Part shown: piece after piece, positions 11,767-22,504 of the stretch
How the letters are laid out: every line of letters begins with the position of its first letter
Position numbering within the stretch: position 1 is the first letter of the stretch
Source of the DNA: Vombatus ursinus
Taxonomy: Eukaryota; Chordata; Mammalia; Diprotodontia; Vombatidae
Assembly: GCF_900497805.2 (NCBI RefSeq)
Contig: NW_020954550.1
Coordinates: 35,266,780-35,330,779, forward strand
Reading direction: 5' to 3'
DNA length: 64,000 nt
Position numbers and translations under genes: made by a program
Notes under the pieces: model-generated
The model's database searches: none
Told to the model about the DNA's origin: nothing
The model's input: the letters and a program-made list of their open reading frames with translations, nothing else

Positions 11767-11940
11767 GGGTATTACTATCTCCTGAGGGTCTGTTGTTAAA
11801 TTTTAAGTCTGAATGCTTACACCTCAGAAATCAGCAGACGCTACAAATCAGGACTTATTTATTGTTTTGTTGATTTTTAGACTTAAGAAAGTGATGGAAA
11901 AAATGTTAATGATACAGATTAATCTTAAAGTGTGCCATGC
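11767..11940 (-). mobile_element. hAT-like MITE, family 1, partial copy
   Basis: Antisense match to the elements at 15237 and 35837. Shared segments on the minus strand include 'cattaacattttttccatca' and 'aatcaacaaaacaataaata'. It lacks clear terminal inverted repeats. Confidence 0.65.
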
Positions 11941-12171
11941 ATAAATTTTTTTTCAGTTTTTAAATTTTTACCAGCACACCCTTGATTTTCTTTTACCATC
12001 ACCTTCCTACTTAGATAGCTATCCCTTGTAACAAAGAATAAAAAAGAAAGGGAAAAAATCAATTTAGTAAAACTAACCAACATATCAACCAAGTCTTGAC
12101 AATTTGTACAATGTTCCATACCCAGAGGCCCACACATCTGCAAAGGAAAGAGGGGGACATTTTCTGCTCTT

Positions 12172-12428
12172 ATTTTTGTTGTTGTTCAGTTGTTTCAGTC
12201 ATACCTGACTCATGACACTATTTGGGGTTTACTTGGCAAAGATACTGGAGTGGTATGCCCTTTCCTTCCCAGCTCATTTTAAAGATGAGAAACTGAAGTA
12301 ACCAGGGTTGAGTGACTTGCCCTGGGTCACACAGATAGTAATGTCTGAAGCTGGATTTGAACTAAGGAAGATGAGTCTTACTGACTTTCAGGCCTGGTTT
12401 TCTATTCCCTGTACCACCTGGCTGCCTG
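12172..12428 (-). repeat. RTE-tailed tRNA SINE
   Basis: Antisense copy from 'gttgttgttcagttgtttca' through 'ggcaaagatactggagtgg' and 'gagtgacttgccctgggtca' to 'gtaccacctggctgcctgc'. Confidence 0.88.
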
Positions 12429-12489
12429 CTCTTATTCTCAGGGACAGCTTAATCAGTATAATTACATTGCATTTAGTTTAGGTTTTTTG

Positions 12490-12600
12490 CTCTTCTATTA
12501 ATATTGTTGTATTCATTATGCATATTGTTTTTCTGGTTCTGATTATTTCACTTTGAATCAATTCACATAAGTCTTCCTATTATGCCCTACTATTCTAAAA
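12490..12600 (-). repeat. Old L1 3'-region fragment
   Basis: Antisense to the L1 segment around 'ctggttctgattatttcact', followed by 'attcacataagtcttcc', matching the corresponding part of younger L1s at 20.95 and 38.80 kb. Confidence 0.5.
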
Positions 12601-12674
12601 AAAAAAAAAATTACTACATTAAACCTTACTTTTTACCTCTACAAATTCCAGGTAAAGTTAAATAGCAGATTATC

Positions 12675-12836
12675 TTTTTTTCTCTCTCTTTTTTTGGGGG
12701 GCGGGTTGGGGGGGGGGAGGCAATTGAGATTAAGTGACTTGCCCAAGGTCACACAGCTAGCAAGTGTCAAGGGTCTGGTCTGAGACCGAATTTGAACTCG
12801 GGTCCTCCTGACTCCAGGGCTGGTGCTCTATCCACT
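12675..12836 (-). repeat. WSINE1-type SINE with target-site duplication
   Basis: Antisense SINE from a T-rich tail to 'ctggtgctctatccact'. Flanked by a perfect 15-bp duplication 'aaatagcagattatc' at 12660-12674 and 12837-12851. A G-rich run sits at the tail. Confidence 0.92.
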
Positions 12837-12884
12837 AAATAGCAGATTATCAAAGGCATAGTCTGTGAGCCCTTAGAAAAATAG

Positions 12885-13075
12885 GGAATTATCACAGGAT
12901 TTAGAGATGGAAAGGAGATCATTTAGATCCACTCCTTCAGATTAAGAAACTAAGGCATCAAAAAATCAAAGTCACTTTCACAAGGTCACAAGAAGCAGCA
13001 CTGATATTTGACTCCAGATCTTCTCATCAAAAAACAGATACCATAGTTTTTCCATTACACCACACTGTTTCTCAA
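12885..13075 (-). repeat. MIR-family SINE
   Basis: Antisense MIR: 'ggagatcatttagatccact', 'agaaactaaggcatc', 'cattacaccacactgtttc'. Confidence 0.7.
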
Positions 13076-13265
13076 GATGAGCCAGCATGGGGTCATTAAG
13101 AACAAAGCCATCCCAGACTAATCTAATTTTCTTTTTTCACCAGACTAGAAATTAGTAGAATCTCATGGATGTGGTATATCTGGATTTTAATAATCCATTT
13201 GACAAAGTCCTTCATGATATCCCTGTGATCAAAATGGAAAGGTGAGGTAGATTAGATCATAGGAG

Positions 13266-13518
13266 ATCTAAGTAGCAGCTAGGTGGAGCAATGGATGGAA
13301 CAAAGAGCCTGGAATCAGAAAGACCTGAATTCAAATTCAGCCTCAGATACTAGTTATGTGATTCTGGGCAAATCATGTAACTTCTTTCTGCCTCAGTTTC
13401 TTCATCTGTAAAATGGGGATAAGAATAGCATTTACCTCCCAGGGTTGTTGTGAGGATCAAATAAGATAATAATTATAAAATGCTTAGCATATTGCAAGTG
13501 TTAGCTATTATTAGCCAT
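13266..13518 (+). repeat. tRNA-headed MIR-type SINE
   Basis: Head 'agcagctaggtggagcaatg', body 'tttcttcatctgtaaaatgg', then a MIR-like 3' part with 'cagggttgttgtgaggatca'. Nested in the CR1/L3. Confidence 0.8.
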
Positions 13519-13605
13519 TGAAGTGTGTTCAGAACTGGGTGACCCAAAGAATATTGATTAACATATCCATGTCAACCTACAAGGCAGTCTCAAGTGGATA
13601 AATGA

Positions 13606-14030
13606 ACACATGGATGGGAAGCATGTTTTGAGAGCTTACTATGTGCCAAACACTGTGCTCTCAAGGAGCTTACTCTCTAACTGAGGGAGACCACACATAA
13701 AAGAGCTCTGTCTGCAGGTCAGATAGAGAGGCCCCAAGGGCACATCAGTGGTGTAGGTGGCAAGTTCCACCCTCAGGGTTCTCAGATTATAGCATTATGA
13801 CAGCATAGGACTTCAGACTACAGAGACAGAGCAGAGAGTAAGGCTGGAGGATCTTGGGAGGCAGTGACAAGACAGGTGGTAGGTAAGGCCTGGTGCTCCT
13901 CTATTTCACGGAAAGACAGAGGTGTTGACACACATTTTACCCAAGCCTGGTAGTAATCAACTGGCCTGAGGGAGGGAGGAGTTCTGGAAGGAAAGGCACA
14001 GACCAGTGGTGATGAGAGTTGAATGTTCCA
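13606..14030. other. Unassigned insertion in CR1/L3
   Basis: Sequence between two CR1 segments that does not fit CR1. Its left end 'agcttactatgtgccaaaca' resembles an antisense L2 tail; the rest is unrecognised. Confidence 0.45.
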
Positions 14031-14637
14031 GATTTCCAGAGTTCTAGTCCTGGCCTTATTCTATTCAATATATGTCAGTGATTGGCTCGAAGGCATGGAG
14101 GTAAAGGCTGCTTACCAAATTTGCATATGGTACAAAGTTGGGCCAAATAGATAAGTAATACACTGCAGGAAAAAAAAATAAATAAATCAACAGTAACAGT
14201 GGATTGAAGCCAGTAAGATTTTGAGATAAAATGTTAGGTCCACAAAAATCACTTGAGTTGCACTGCATGAGGACAGATTATAGAGACATGGCTAGAATGT
14301 ATTTCCTGTGGAGAAAACAAAACACCTAAATGGTTTAGTGGAATGCAAATTTGATATGAGTCACCCTTGTGATATGGCAATTGAACAAAGATACTGATGC
14401 ATGTCCAGGCTGCATTTTGTATAAAAGTATAGTATCCAGAATGAGAGAAGGAAAGGCCCCACTGTACTCTGTCCTGGTGAAAACATATTTGGAATATTGT
14501 GTTGAGTCCTGGCATGACATTTTAAAGGAAACATTGATAAACTAGAGAACAACCAATACATGGAGGGGCCAGAAAATCATGCCGCATAAGGAATAGTTGA
14601 AGGAAATGGAGAAGATTTACATGACATAGAGAAGATT

Positions 14638-14792
14638 TAGTAGAACGTGATAAGGGCAGTTAGATGGCACAGTAGAGAGAGCACTAGCCCTGGAGTCAGG
14701 AGGACCTGAGTTCAAATCCGACCTCATATAATTACTATTTATGTGATCCTAGGCAAGTCACTTAATCCCAATTGTCTCAAAAAAAAAAAGAA
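14638..14792 (+). repeat. WSINE1-type SINE
   Basis: Sense copy from 'ggcagttagatggcacagta' to 'cttaatcccaattgtctc' plus an A-tail. Flanks 'gaacgtgata' and 'ggacacgata' fit a short, mutated target-site duplication in the CR1/L3. Confidence 0.88.
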
Positions 14793-15236
14793 AAAGAAAA
14801 GGACACGATAGCTGTCTTCAAATATTTGAAGAGCTATCACATAGTAAAAAATTAGACTTATTCTGCTTGGCACTGGAGGGAAAAAACTAGGACCATTTGG
14901 ATAGAATCTCAAGGAGATGGACGTTTGCTCAACAGAACTAATTGAGGTATTTAGAAAAAGAAAAGGGATATTCTCTATTTGGAGAACTCCAAATGAGTTG
15001 GAGTTCTCCAAGCAGAGGTTAGATGGCCATATGTTGCGAGTATTATAGATAAGATTCATGTTTTAGGTAAGAGTTGGACGTGATGGTTCTTCTGACTGCA
15101 GTTCTCATGATCCCTGCTACTTTTCATGGATTCAGAAACCATCCCCTGGAGAAGCTGTTAGAAAATTTTGTCAGGAATTTGTGGAGATGAGAAATAGGGA
15201 TTACTGTATTAACTCTTTTAAAATATGAGATAGATG

Positions 15237-15472
15237 CATACTGGTAAATGTTTAATAACCAGCTCGCCAAGGGGAATGTATGCCTGACCTGCTTTTAACT
15301 TTAAGCTGCATTATTAGTATTTTCTCCACCATTTTTTTAAAATGTAGACATCAACAAAACAAATAATTAAGCCTTGACTTGTACAATTGCTGATTTCTGA
15401 GGTGTAAATATTCACACTAAAAATTTTACAATCAGACTCTGAGCTGGTTTCAGTGTACCCTTGATAGTAGGG
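15237..15472 (+). mobile_element. hAT-like MITE, family 1
   Basis: Begins 'tactggtaaatgtttaataa' and ends near 'tttcagtgtacccttga'. Internal segments 'tgcattattagtattttctc' and 'gacatcaacaaaacaaataa' are shared with 35837-36089. Non-autonomous, no transposase. Confidence 0.72.
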
Positions 15473-15699
15473 TATATAGAGTAGTGGTTGGTACCTCTTC
15501 CCTGCCTAGAATGAATGCCAAATTTATACTGTTAGGTTTCTATAATTCTAGATCACTCACCAATTTCTTGAAACTAGGTTTTGTTTCCAGGGGTAGAAAG
15601 TTCAAATTTTATGAGTTACTTTAATTCAAGTTAGGAAAGCGATATTTATCCTACTGTAGTTTCTTTGCATAAGACTGACAGTGTCATATTTGTCCTTTA

Positions 15700-15925
15700 G
15701 AAGTATCAATTTGGCTGCTATATTAAGGATGGATTGGAGAGGGTCCAGAATGGAGACAGGAGGTCCCAAAAGAAGGCTATTGTAATAATCCAGGAGAAAT
15801 GATAAGGTATGAATTTGGGTGATAACTAGATGAGAAGCATGAAAGGGACAGATAGGAGATTTATTGTGTTGGTAAAATTGATAAGACTTAGCAGATAACT
15901 GGACAGGAGGGATAAATTAGTGCCA
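15700..15925 (-). repeat. L2 LINE internal fragment
   Basis: Antisense L2: 'ggatggattggagagggtcc', 'aaggctattgtaataatcca', then 'agatagg..agatttattg'. This corresponds to the C-terminal ORF2 region. Confidence 0.75.
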
Positions 15926-16218
15926 TTCACTGAAGCAATTGGAATGAGGCTTCCCTAAGTTTAAGGAATTTGAAAATGTGGAGATTTGATTAGTGTATCC
16001 TACTCATTTCAATTCCTTCATTTGGTAGTCAATATTTCTCCAAATGATTATGTGACAATCCCCACTAGGAAAGGGAAAAGTAAACTCATACAAAAGAATT
16101 ATGTATTCCAGGGAACTTTATTAAAGAATATTCTTCACAGCTGGTTGGAGATGGGAGTGCGATGCTGCAGGTTTCCAGATCTGCAACCAAACAGGGACAA
16201 AGGCATGGTAGCTCATTA

Positions 16219-16276
16219 GAGGTAGCTAGGTAACATAGTAGGTAGAGTTCCAGACCTGATATCAAGAAGATCTGAG
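16219..16276 (+). repeat. tRNA-SINE head fragment
   Basis: 'aggtagctaggtaacatagt' through 'agaagatctgagg' matches only the 5' third of the local tRNA SINEs. Confidence 0.55.
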
Positions 16277-16387
16277 GTAATAGGATTTTCTAATGGCTTT
16301 AATATGAGGTCCACTTGTTTTCTTTAACTTGTAAATAGACCTGTTCTGAGCCTTTGTAAGGGGAGTTGGTGACCAATAAATAGGTGA

Positions 16388-16570
16388 GATTTAAATAGTG
16401 CTTTCAAGTGCTTTGCAAAGCAAGCTCTTTACATAATGCTCTAATTCTCATAACAGCATTATAAGGTAGGTATCATCCCCATTTTGCCAATGAGAAAACT
16501 AAGGCTCAGTGAAGGGTTAAATGACATGCCCAAAGTCCCAGAGCTAGGAAGTTGATTTGACCTACTTAGT
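16388..16570 (-). repeat. MIR-family SINE
   Basis: Antisense MIR: 'caagtgctttgcaaagcaag', 'ataaggtaggtatcatcccc', 'gagaaaactaaggctcagtg'. Confidence 0.8.
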
Positions 16571-17624
16571 TTATCACAGTTGGACATTCTTCCCAAAAAC
16601 ACTTATCTCAGCCTGTGAAGCTAGGGCTATGCAAAAGACAGTACTGCATTTCAGGAACTGTCCATGTGTGTACATGAAAGAACCAGAAGAAGTGGCTGCC
16701 CCAACAACGTATTTCTAAGACTCACACTATTTGAATAGGTCTTACTCATTCATGTAAAGGAATAGGGGGAAGGGAAGGGAGAGTTTCCAACTTCTCCTTT
16801 TGAGATCTCTAATGTAAACAGTGAAAAGACTATGAAGGGTGCATTGTTTCTACTGTGATTTGCTAGCAAAAGCTACCTATGTTGACTGGGCATGCTCAGC
16901 TCTGACAGTTTCAGTTCTCAATAGTGGATAAAGAGAGGAAGACATGAGAGTGACCCAGGACACAGATGACCCTAACACAGCATTGAACTTGAAAAACAGG
17001 GCCAGGAAAAAGGTAGGGCGGTACCTGGGAAAGTATGAGCATTAAGAGTGGCTGGTATGAGGTGTTTTCAGCTCAGCTGCCCTGCTGAGTGAACTCTCTA
17101 CCCAGCGTGTCTCTGCTCCTCACTGCTTCTCCACTCTCTTCACTATTCAAGTTCCCACCAGGAAATCCTTTCACATAATTTAACAATGTATATGAAAAAA
17201 ACTGGGGACCACCAAGGGACTCCTGCTAAATGGTCCTATTCTTTATCCTTTCATTCCTAAGAGGACTGTGTTTACTCTGTCCTTCGGGTTGGTTTGTCCA
17301 AAGAAAAAGAAAAATCAATTCCTTAGGGGTAAATAACCTGCTGGGTAGAATTCCGTAAAGTTAATTTAAAACTGCCTGGAATGCACCTCACCTAGCTGGG
17401 AGTGAGCTAAACACAAAACTACTTTGCATTTGTTTTGTGCCTTTTCTGTATTACTCTGATTGCAGAGTCCCTAGCAACTTTACAAAATAATATAAAATGG
17501 CATTTTGTCAAATGCAACTTGATAAAAACGTGTACCTACAGGAAGGGCATATGAGAAAAGCAGGATATTTGTGTGCCTTTGACTCTCTCTAAGTCTGGGA
17601 AGGGGATGGGAGAGAGGTGGAGAC
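16571..17624. other. Unassigned stretch
   Basis: About 1.05 kb with no repeat I recognise and no convincing exon. It holds an RFX/X-box-like string at 17467-17478. Confidence 0.4.
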
Positions 17625-17822
17625 TAGAAAGGCAGTAAAACCAAGCATCCTGGCAAGATCTGGGGGCCTGGCTTTCATTCCAGCCTGGGATCCTGACTAG
17701 ATACATAATCTTGCACAAGTTACCAGCTTTCTTCTGAGCCTTGGTTGCTTCATCTGTGAAATGAGAGAATTGGACTATTTGATCTCTAAGGGCACTTCCA
17801 GCTCTGATATTCTGTTTCTATG
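17625..17822 (+). repeat. MIR/THER1-type SINE
   Basis: Sense: 'aatcttgcacaagttaccag', 'gcttcatctgtgaaatgaga', 'gggcacttccagctctgata'. Confidence 0.72.
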
Positions 17823-17924
17823 AAATCATACAGTAGCTAACCCAGTATTGAGTACATACTTCCAGTCAGAATTTGGACCAGTATAGGATAGGACAGGCCA
17901 AGAGTGGGTCCAGGACCACATAAT

Positions 17925-18190
17925 CAATCAGCCAATCAATAAACATTTATTAAATGCCTACTATGTGCCGATGGGGTTTCTTACTTAACTTATAGAGTTC
18001 TAGAAAGTAAGAGGTTTGTGGGCTGGGGTAGGGTGGAATAGGGAGGTGAGAAAATATCAGAGAGGATTTTGAGGACTGTGAAAGGAATTTAAAAGACATC
18101 AAAAAAAAAAGAAATATAGTCAAGCATTTGGCAAATATTTCTTGCATGCCTACTACATGCTAGGTACTATGGGGGATAGAGAGAAGTATA
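17925..18190 (-). repeat. Two short L2 3'-tail fragments
   Basis: The first tail (17928-17969) has 'caataaacatttattaaatg'. A second (18120-18185) has 'gcatgcctactacatgctag'. The ~150 bp between them is unassigned and could be an insertion. Confidence 0.6.
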
Positions 18191-18329
18191 AGAAATGGAC
18201 ATTGACTTTAGGTAAACATTAACTGAGCATTAAATGCCCCTCACATTATGATATTGAGAAACATGATCATTTCTGCCTTCAAGATGTTTCTGATTTCATT
18301 GAGCAAATGAAGCATACCTATGTAGAATT

Positions 18330-19378
18330 TCAGAACCTCAGAGATAAAAGGGACCCCAGAGGTCACCTAGTCCAATCTATAGAAATGTAGAAATCCTCTC
18401 TATAACGTCCTTAACCAATGACATCTACTCAAAATTCTCCACTTAGGGTGAATTCACTGCTTCTTAAGGCAGCTCATCCTCCTTTTAGATATCTCCATCA
18501 GAAAGTTTTTCACTACAGCAAATCTAATTCTGCTTCTCTGAAACCTCCAGACCTCTCCTAAGCCTCTACTGAGACCAAAAAGAGCAAGTCTAATCTTTTT
18601 TTTCTAGATTACACTCCTTCAGACACTAGAAGAGATCTGTCATGTCCCCTCAGATCTCCCCAAATCTTTTCTTCCCCAGGGAAATGTTCCTAATTCCTTC
18701 AAATAACTTTAGTATAAAATGGAGGGGAAGTGAATAAGTGTTTATGTAGAGTATATTGTGAGCCAGGCACTGTGCTAAGTGCTTTGCAAATAATACCTCA
18801 TTTGCTTCTCACAACAGCCCTACAATGTAAGTAGTGTTATTATCTCCATTTTGTAGCTAAGGAAAGTGAGGCAAACAGAAGTTAAGTTACTTGCCCAGTG
18901 TCTAAGACCTGATTTGAACTCAGGTCTTTCTGACTCCAGGCCCAGAGCTCTATCTACTCTATCTATCAAGATGCCTTAGCTGAACAATCTTCAGTCCCTT
19001 CCCCATGCTGGTTGCCTTCTTAAAGGCTTACTCCAAATTGTCTATGTCCTCAAAATATAGTATCGAGAACCAAACCTAAAGTTCCAAATGATTTTTGACC
19101 AGAGCATGGCAGGGGCAGAGCCATCATCTCTTTCATCTTTCATCACTACGTCTGTATTAATGTAGTCTAAGATTCCATCACATGTTTAGCTACCTTAATC
19201 ACATTACTTACTCCTTTTGAATCCACTAAGCCCCTTGGATCATTTCCCAATGAAATGTTGTCTAATTGTGCCTCTTTTATCCTGTATTTATGGAATTCTT
19301 TTTTTCTTTAACCTAAGTTAGGACTTAAATTTTATCTCCATTCAGTTTCATCTTATTAGATTTGATCTTTTATTTTAA
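18330..19378 (-). repeat. CR1/L3 LINE 3' part, antisense
   Basis: Antisense CR1/L3: 'ccccagaggtcacctagtcc' (near its 3' end), 'gatctgtcatgtcccctcag', then beyond a MIR insertion 'cagagcatggcaggggcaga', 'attaatgtagtctaagattc' and 'cctgtatttatggaattc'. Same family and opposite orientation to the one at 13-15 kb. Confidence 0.75.
18735..18975 (-). repeat. MIR-family SINE nested in CR1/L3
   Basis: Antisense MIR with 'gccaggcactgtgctaagtg', 'ctcacaacagccctacaatg' and 'gatttgaactcaggtctttc'. It interrupts the CR1/L3, so is younger than it. Confidence 0.85.
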
Positions 19379-19525
19379 TCCAGTGGTTCTCAAACTTTTT
19401 GGTCTCAGGACCACTTTACATTCCTAAAAAATCATTGAGACATCCCTTTCTCCCAAAGAGCTTTTGTTTATATGGGTTATATCTATTGATATTTACCATA
19501 TTAACATTAAAATATCTTAGTATTA
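19379..19525 (+). mobile_element. hAT-Charlie-like DNA transposon fragment
   Basis: Starts with the hAT terminal motif 'cagtggttctcaaacttttt' and continues 'gagcttttgtttatatgggt'. No transposase. The right terminus is not seen, probably lost at the junction with the L1 nest. Confidence 0.65.
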
Positions 19526-19830
19526 TTATGAAAAAAGTTTCAAATTTGTGGACACCATAAAAGAGTCCCCAGGGAAACCACAAGACTTCCCAGAATAGAA
19601 ATCAAGCTCATTAGGGTAAGGTTTTAAGACTCCATCCTTTTTCCACTTTTGAAAATTGGACACTAGTTCCAATATTTTCCCACCATGAAGAGGGATGCTA
19701 TAAATATATTTGCACATGGAGGTCTTTTTGCCTTTTTTATGATCTCTTTGGGATATAGTGCTAGTAGTGGTATTGCTGGTTTGATTGCCCTTTAGGCATA
19801 GTTCCAAATTGTTCTTCAGAATGGTTGGAT

Positions 19831-20410
19831 CAGATGGTAAAATATTGGAAATTGAGGAGATGCCCATCAGTTGGGGAATGGCTGCACAAGTTATGGTATA
19901 TGAATGTTATGGAATGCTATTGTGCAACAAGAAATGATGAACAAGCAGACTTCAGTAAAACCTGGAAAGACTTGTACAAACTGATGCAAAGTGAAATGAG
20001 CAAACCAGGAAAACATATCAGTAACATTGTATGATGATCAACTATGAATGACTGATCTCTTCTCAGCAGCACAATGATCCAAGACAAGTACAAAGAACTC
20101 ACAAAGAAAAATGCTATCCATACCCAGATAAAGAATTGATGGATGCTGAATGCAGATTGAAGCATATTTTTTTTATTTCGTTCTTTCTCGTGATTTTTTT
20201 TAAAATCTGTTTCTTCTTTCACAACCATGACTAATATGGAAATTTATTTTTACATCATAGCACAAGTATAAACTATGTCAAACTGCCTAGCATTTTCAGA
20301 AAAGGGGAGAGGAGGGAAGGACAAAATTTGGTAATCAAAATCTTGTAAAAATGAATGCTAAAAATTTTCTTGACATGTAATTGGGGGGAAAATACTATTA
20401 AATTTTTAAA
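19831..20410 (+). repeat. L1 LINE B nested in L1 A
   Basis: Sense 3' end of L1. The frame at 19825-20034 contains the ORF2 C-terminal motif (W..L...P..GEWLHKLWYMNVME), followed by a 3' UTR and an A-rich end. A perfect 11-bp target-site duplication 'aatggttggat' lies at 19820-19830 and 20411-20421. 3' end type I. Confidence 0.92.
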
Positions 20411-20540
20411 AATGGTTGGATTAGTTCACAACTCCACCAACAGTGCATTAGTGTCTCAATTTTCCCACATCTTCTCCAACATTTATCATTTTCCTTTTGT
20501 GTCATATTAGTCAATCTGATAGGTGTGAAGTGGTACCTCA

Positions 20541-21225
20541 GAGCTGTTTTTTTTAATTAATTTATTTTGATTTATCAACAATCACTTCCATAAACTTTTG
20601 AGTTTTAAATTTTTCTCTCCCTCCCATCCCACCACCCTCCCCAAGACAGTGAGCAATCTGATATAGGCTATCCATATACATTCCTATTAAACATATTTTC
20701 ACATTAGTGATGTTGTAAGTAAGAATTAGATCCAATACGAAGAACCACCAGAAAGAAGAAATGAAACACAACAGAAGAAAAAAAAATAGCAAATAGTATG
20801 CTTCAATCTGCATTCAAACTCCATAGTTCTTTCTTTGGATGTGGATAGCATTTTCCATCATGAGACCTTAGGAGATGTCTTAGATCCTTGCATTGCTGAG
20901 AAGTGTTAAGTCTATCAATATTACTCATCGTACAACATAGCTGTTACTGTGTACAACGTTCTCCTGGTTCTGCTCACTTCACTCAGCATCAGACCATACA
21001 AGTCTTTCCAGGTTTTTCTGAGGTCTGCCTGTTCATCATTTCTTATAGCACAATAGTATTCCATTACATTCATATACCACAACTTGTTCAACCATTCCCC
21101 AATTGATGGGTGTCCTCTCAATTTCCAATTGTTTGCCACCACAAAAAAAGCTGCTATAAATATTTTTGTACATGTGGGTCCTTTTCCCATTTGTATGATC
21201 TCTTTGGGATACAGCCCTAGAAGAG
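20541..21225 (-). repeat. L1 LINE C nested in L1 A
   Basis: Antisense 3' end. The minus strand encodes CTKIFIAAFFVVANNWKL..PSIGEWLNKLWYMNVMEYYCAIRND, the L1 ORF2 C-terminus, in an 89-codon open frame (20921-21190). The 3' UTR is type II ('gatttatcaacaatcacttc' on the plus strand). Flanking 'cagagctg' and 'cagagttg' are the target duplication with one change. Confidence 0.9.
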
Positions 21226-22109
21226 CACAGAGTTGTTTTAATTTGCATTTCTCTAATCAAAAATGATTCAGAGGGACTTCTTCATATGACTATAGACAGC
21301 TTTGATTTCTTTATCTGAAAACTCCCTGTTCTTCATATCCTTTGACTATTTAGCAATTGAGGAATGACTTGTATTCTTATAAATTTGACTCAGTTCTCCA
21401 TATATTTGAGAAATGAGGCCTTTATCAGAAACACTTGCTGTAAAAATTGTTTCCCATCTTTCTGCTTTCCTTCTAATCTTGGTTGCATTGGTTTTGTTTG
21501 TGCAAAAACTTTTTAACATAATCAAAATGATTCATTTTCCATTTCGTAATGTTCTTTCTTTCTTATTTTCTCATAACTTCTTCCCTTCTCCATAGATCTG
21601 ACAGGCAAACTATTCCTTGCTCTTCTAATTTGTTTATGGAGTCACACTTTATGTCTAAATCATGTATCCATTTTGATCTTATTGTGGTATATGGTATGAG
21701 CTGTTGGTCTATACCTAGTTTGTGCCCTATTGTTTTCCAGTTTTCCGGCAGTTTTTGTCAAATAGTGAGTTCTTATTTATCACAAAGGCTGGGGTCTTTG
21801 GGTTTATCAAACACTAGGTTACTAGAGTCATTTACTACTGTGTCTTGGGCACCTAATCTATTCCACTGATCGACTACTCTATTTCTTAGCCTGTATCAGA
21901 TAGTTTTGATGATTATTGCTTTATAATATAGTCTGAGATCTGGTATTACTAGACCACCTTCCTTTGTATTTTTTCCATTAATTCTCTGATATTCTTGACC
22001 TTTTGTTCTTCCTGAATTTTATTGTTATCTTTTCTAGTCCTATCAAATAATTTTTTGGCAGTTTGATTGGCATGGCACTGAAAGACCCAGCTTTTTAATA
22101 GCAACATCA

Positions 22110-22500
22110 TTATTGTCATATGACTAAGAGATGTGGAACACAATAGTCTTTGAAGAATTGAAAATGAAAACCTCACAGAAGATAATGGAGAAGCATAGTG
22201 GGTGTGAGCTAACTGCAACAACCAGGAAGGAGCTTTGAAGAACAAGAGTAAAATCTCATTAAGGAAATGTATGATAGAAAGAGAAGATGGGTTACTAACA
22301 TGAGTAGGGTGAGTGATGACAGGTGGACCAGCTGACAGCTCCACTGGTATCCTCATGATGTCAGGAGAAAGGAAGAAAAGTCTCTGACTTATTGGGTGGA
22401 CCTTCTATGATAAACTTATGAGAGGAAATGGCCAAGAGTCACACAGGATGAGTAGACATGGATGGGGTACAGTCTACCTCATTGGAGAGAATATCTAAAT
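22110..22500 (+). repeat. RTE LINE ORF C-terminal fragment
   Basis: Plus-strand translation shows the RTE C-terminal signature: the codons for SDDRWT at 22312-22329 and, in the same frame, WYPHDV at 22345-22362, with an MYDRKRRW-like stretch just before. An internal stop separates the two motifs. This is a 5'- and 3'-truncated relic of the LINE class whose tail the longer tRNA SINEs resemble. Confidence 0.78.
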
Positions 22501-22504
22501 TGAT

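Larger units (their letters stand above)
13095..15125 (+). repeat. CR1/L3 LINE, interrupted 3' half
   Basis: CR1-clade signatures in order: 'tggattttaataatccattt' (RT region, 13172), 'ggtgacccaaagaatattga' (13540), 'cttattctattcaatatatg' and 'tttgcatatggtacaaagtt' (14058-14140, near the RT catalytic region), 'atgacattttaaaggaaaca' (14513), 'agctgtcttcaaatatttg' (14811) and 'aagagttggacgtgatggtt' (15068). The RT region would read on the plus strand but is decayed. Three later insertions split it: 13266-13518, 13606-14030 and 14638-14792. Confidence 0.8.
19540..22079 (-). repeat. L1 LINE A, 5'-truncated, host of two later L1s
   Basis: Antisense L1 ORF2 C-terminal half. Reading leftwards the pieces are 22079-21226, then 20540-20411, then 19830-~19670, which join in L1 order. 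The minus strand carries relics of the ORF2 cysteine-region motif near 20415-20530. The last ~130 bp (19540-19668) do not match L1 clearly, so the 3' end is uncertain. Two insertions split it: L1 B and L1 C. Confidence 0.85.

Noticed and set aside
16900-16925. Interferon-response-like string 'agtttcagttctc'
   Set aside because: Two mismatches to the consensus and no supporting context.
19540-20540. Twin-priming inversion of a single L1
   Set aside because: A perfect 11-bp target duplication flanks the sense part, and the antisense parts rejoin across it, so they are separate insertions.
21949-22356. 135-codon minus-strand frame
   Set aside because: It spans an L1 edge and the antisense of an RTE fragment; no independent gene signal.
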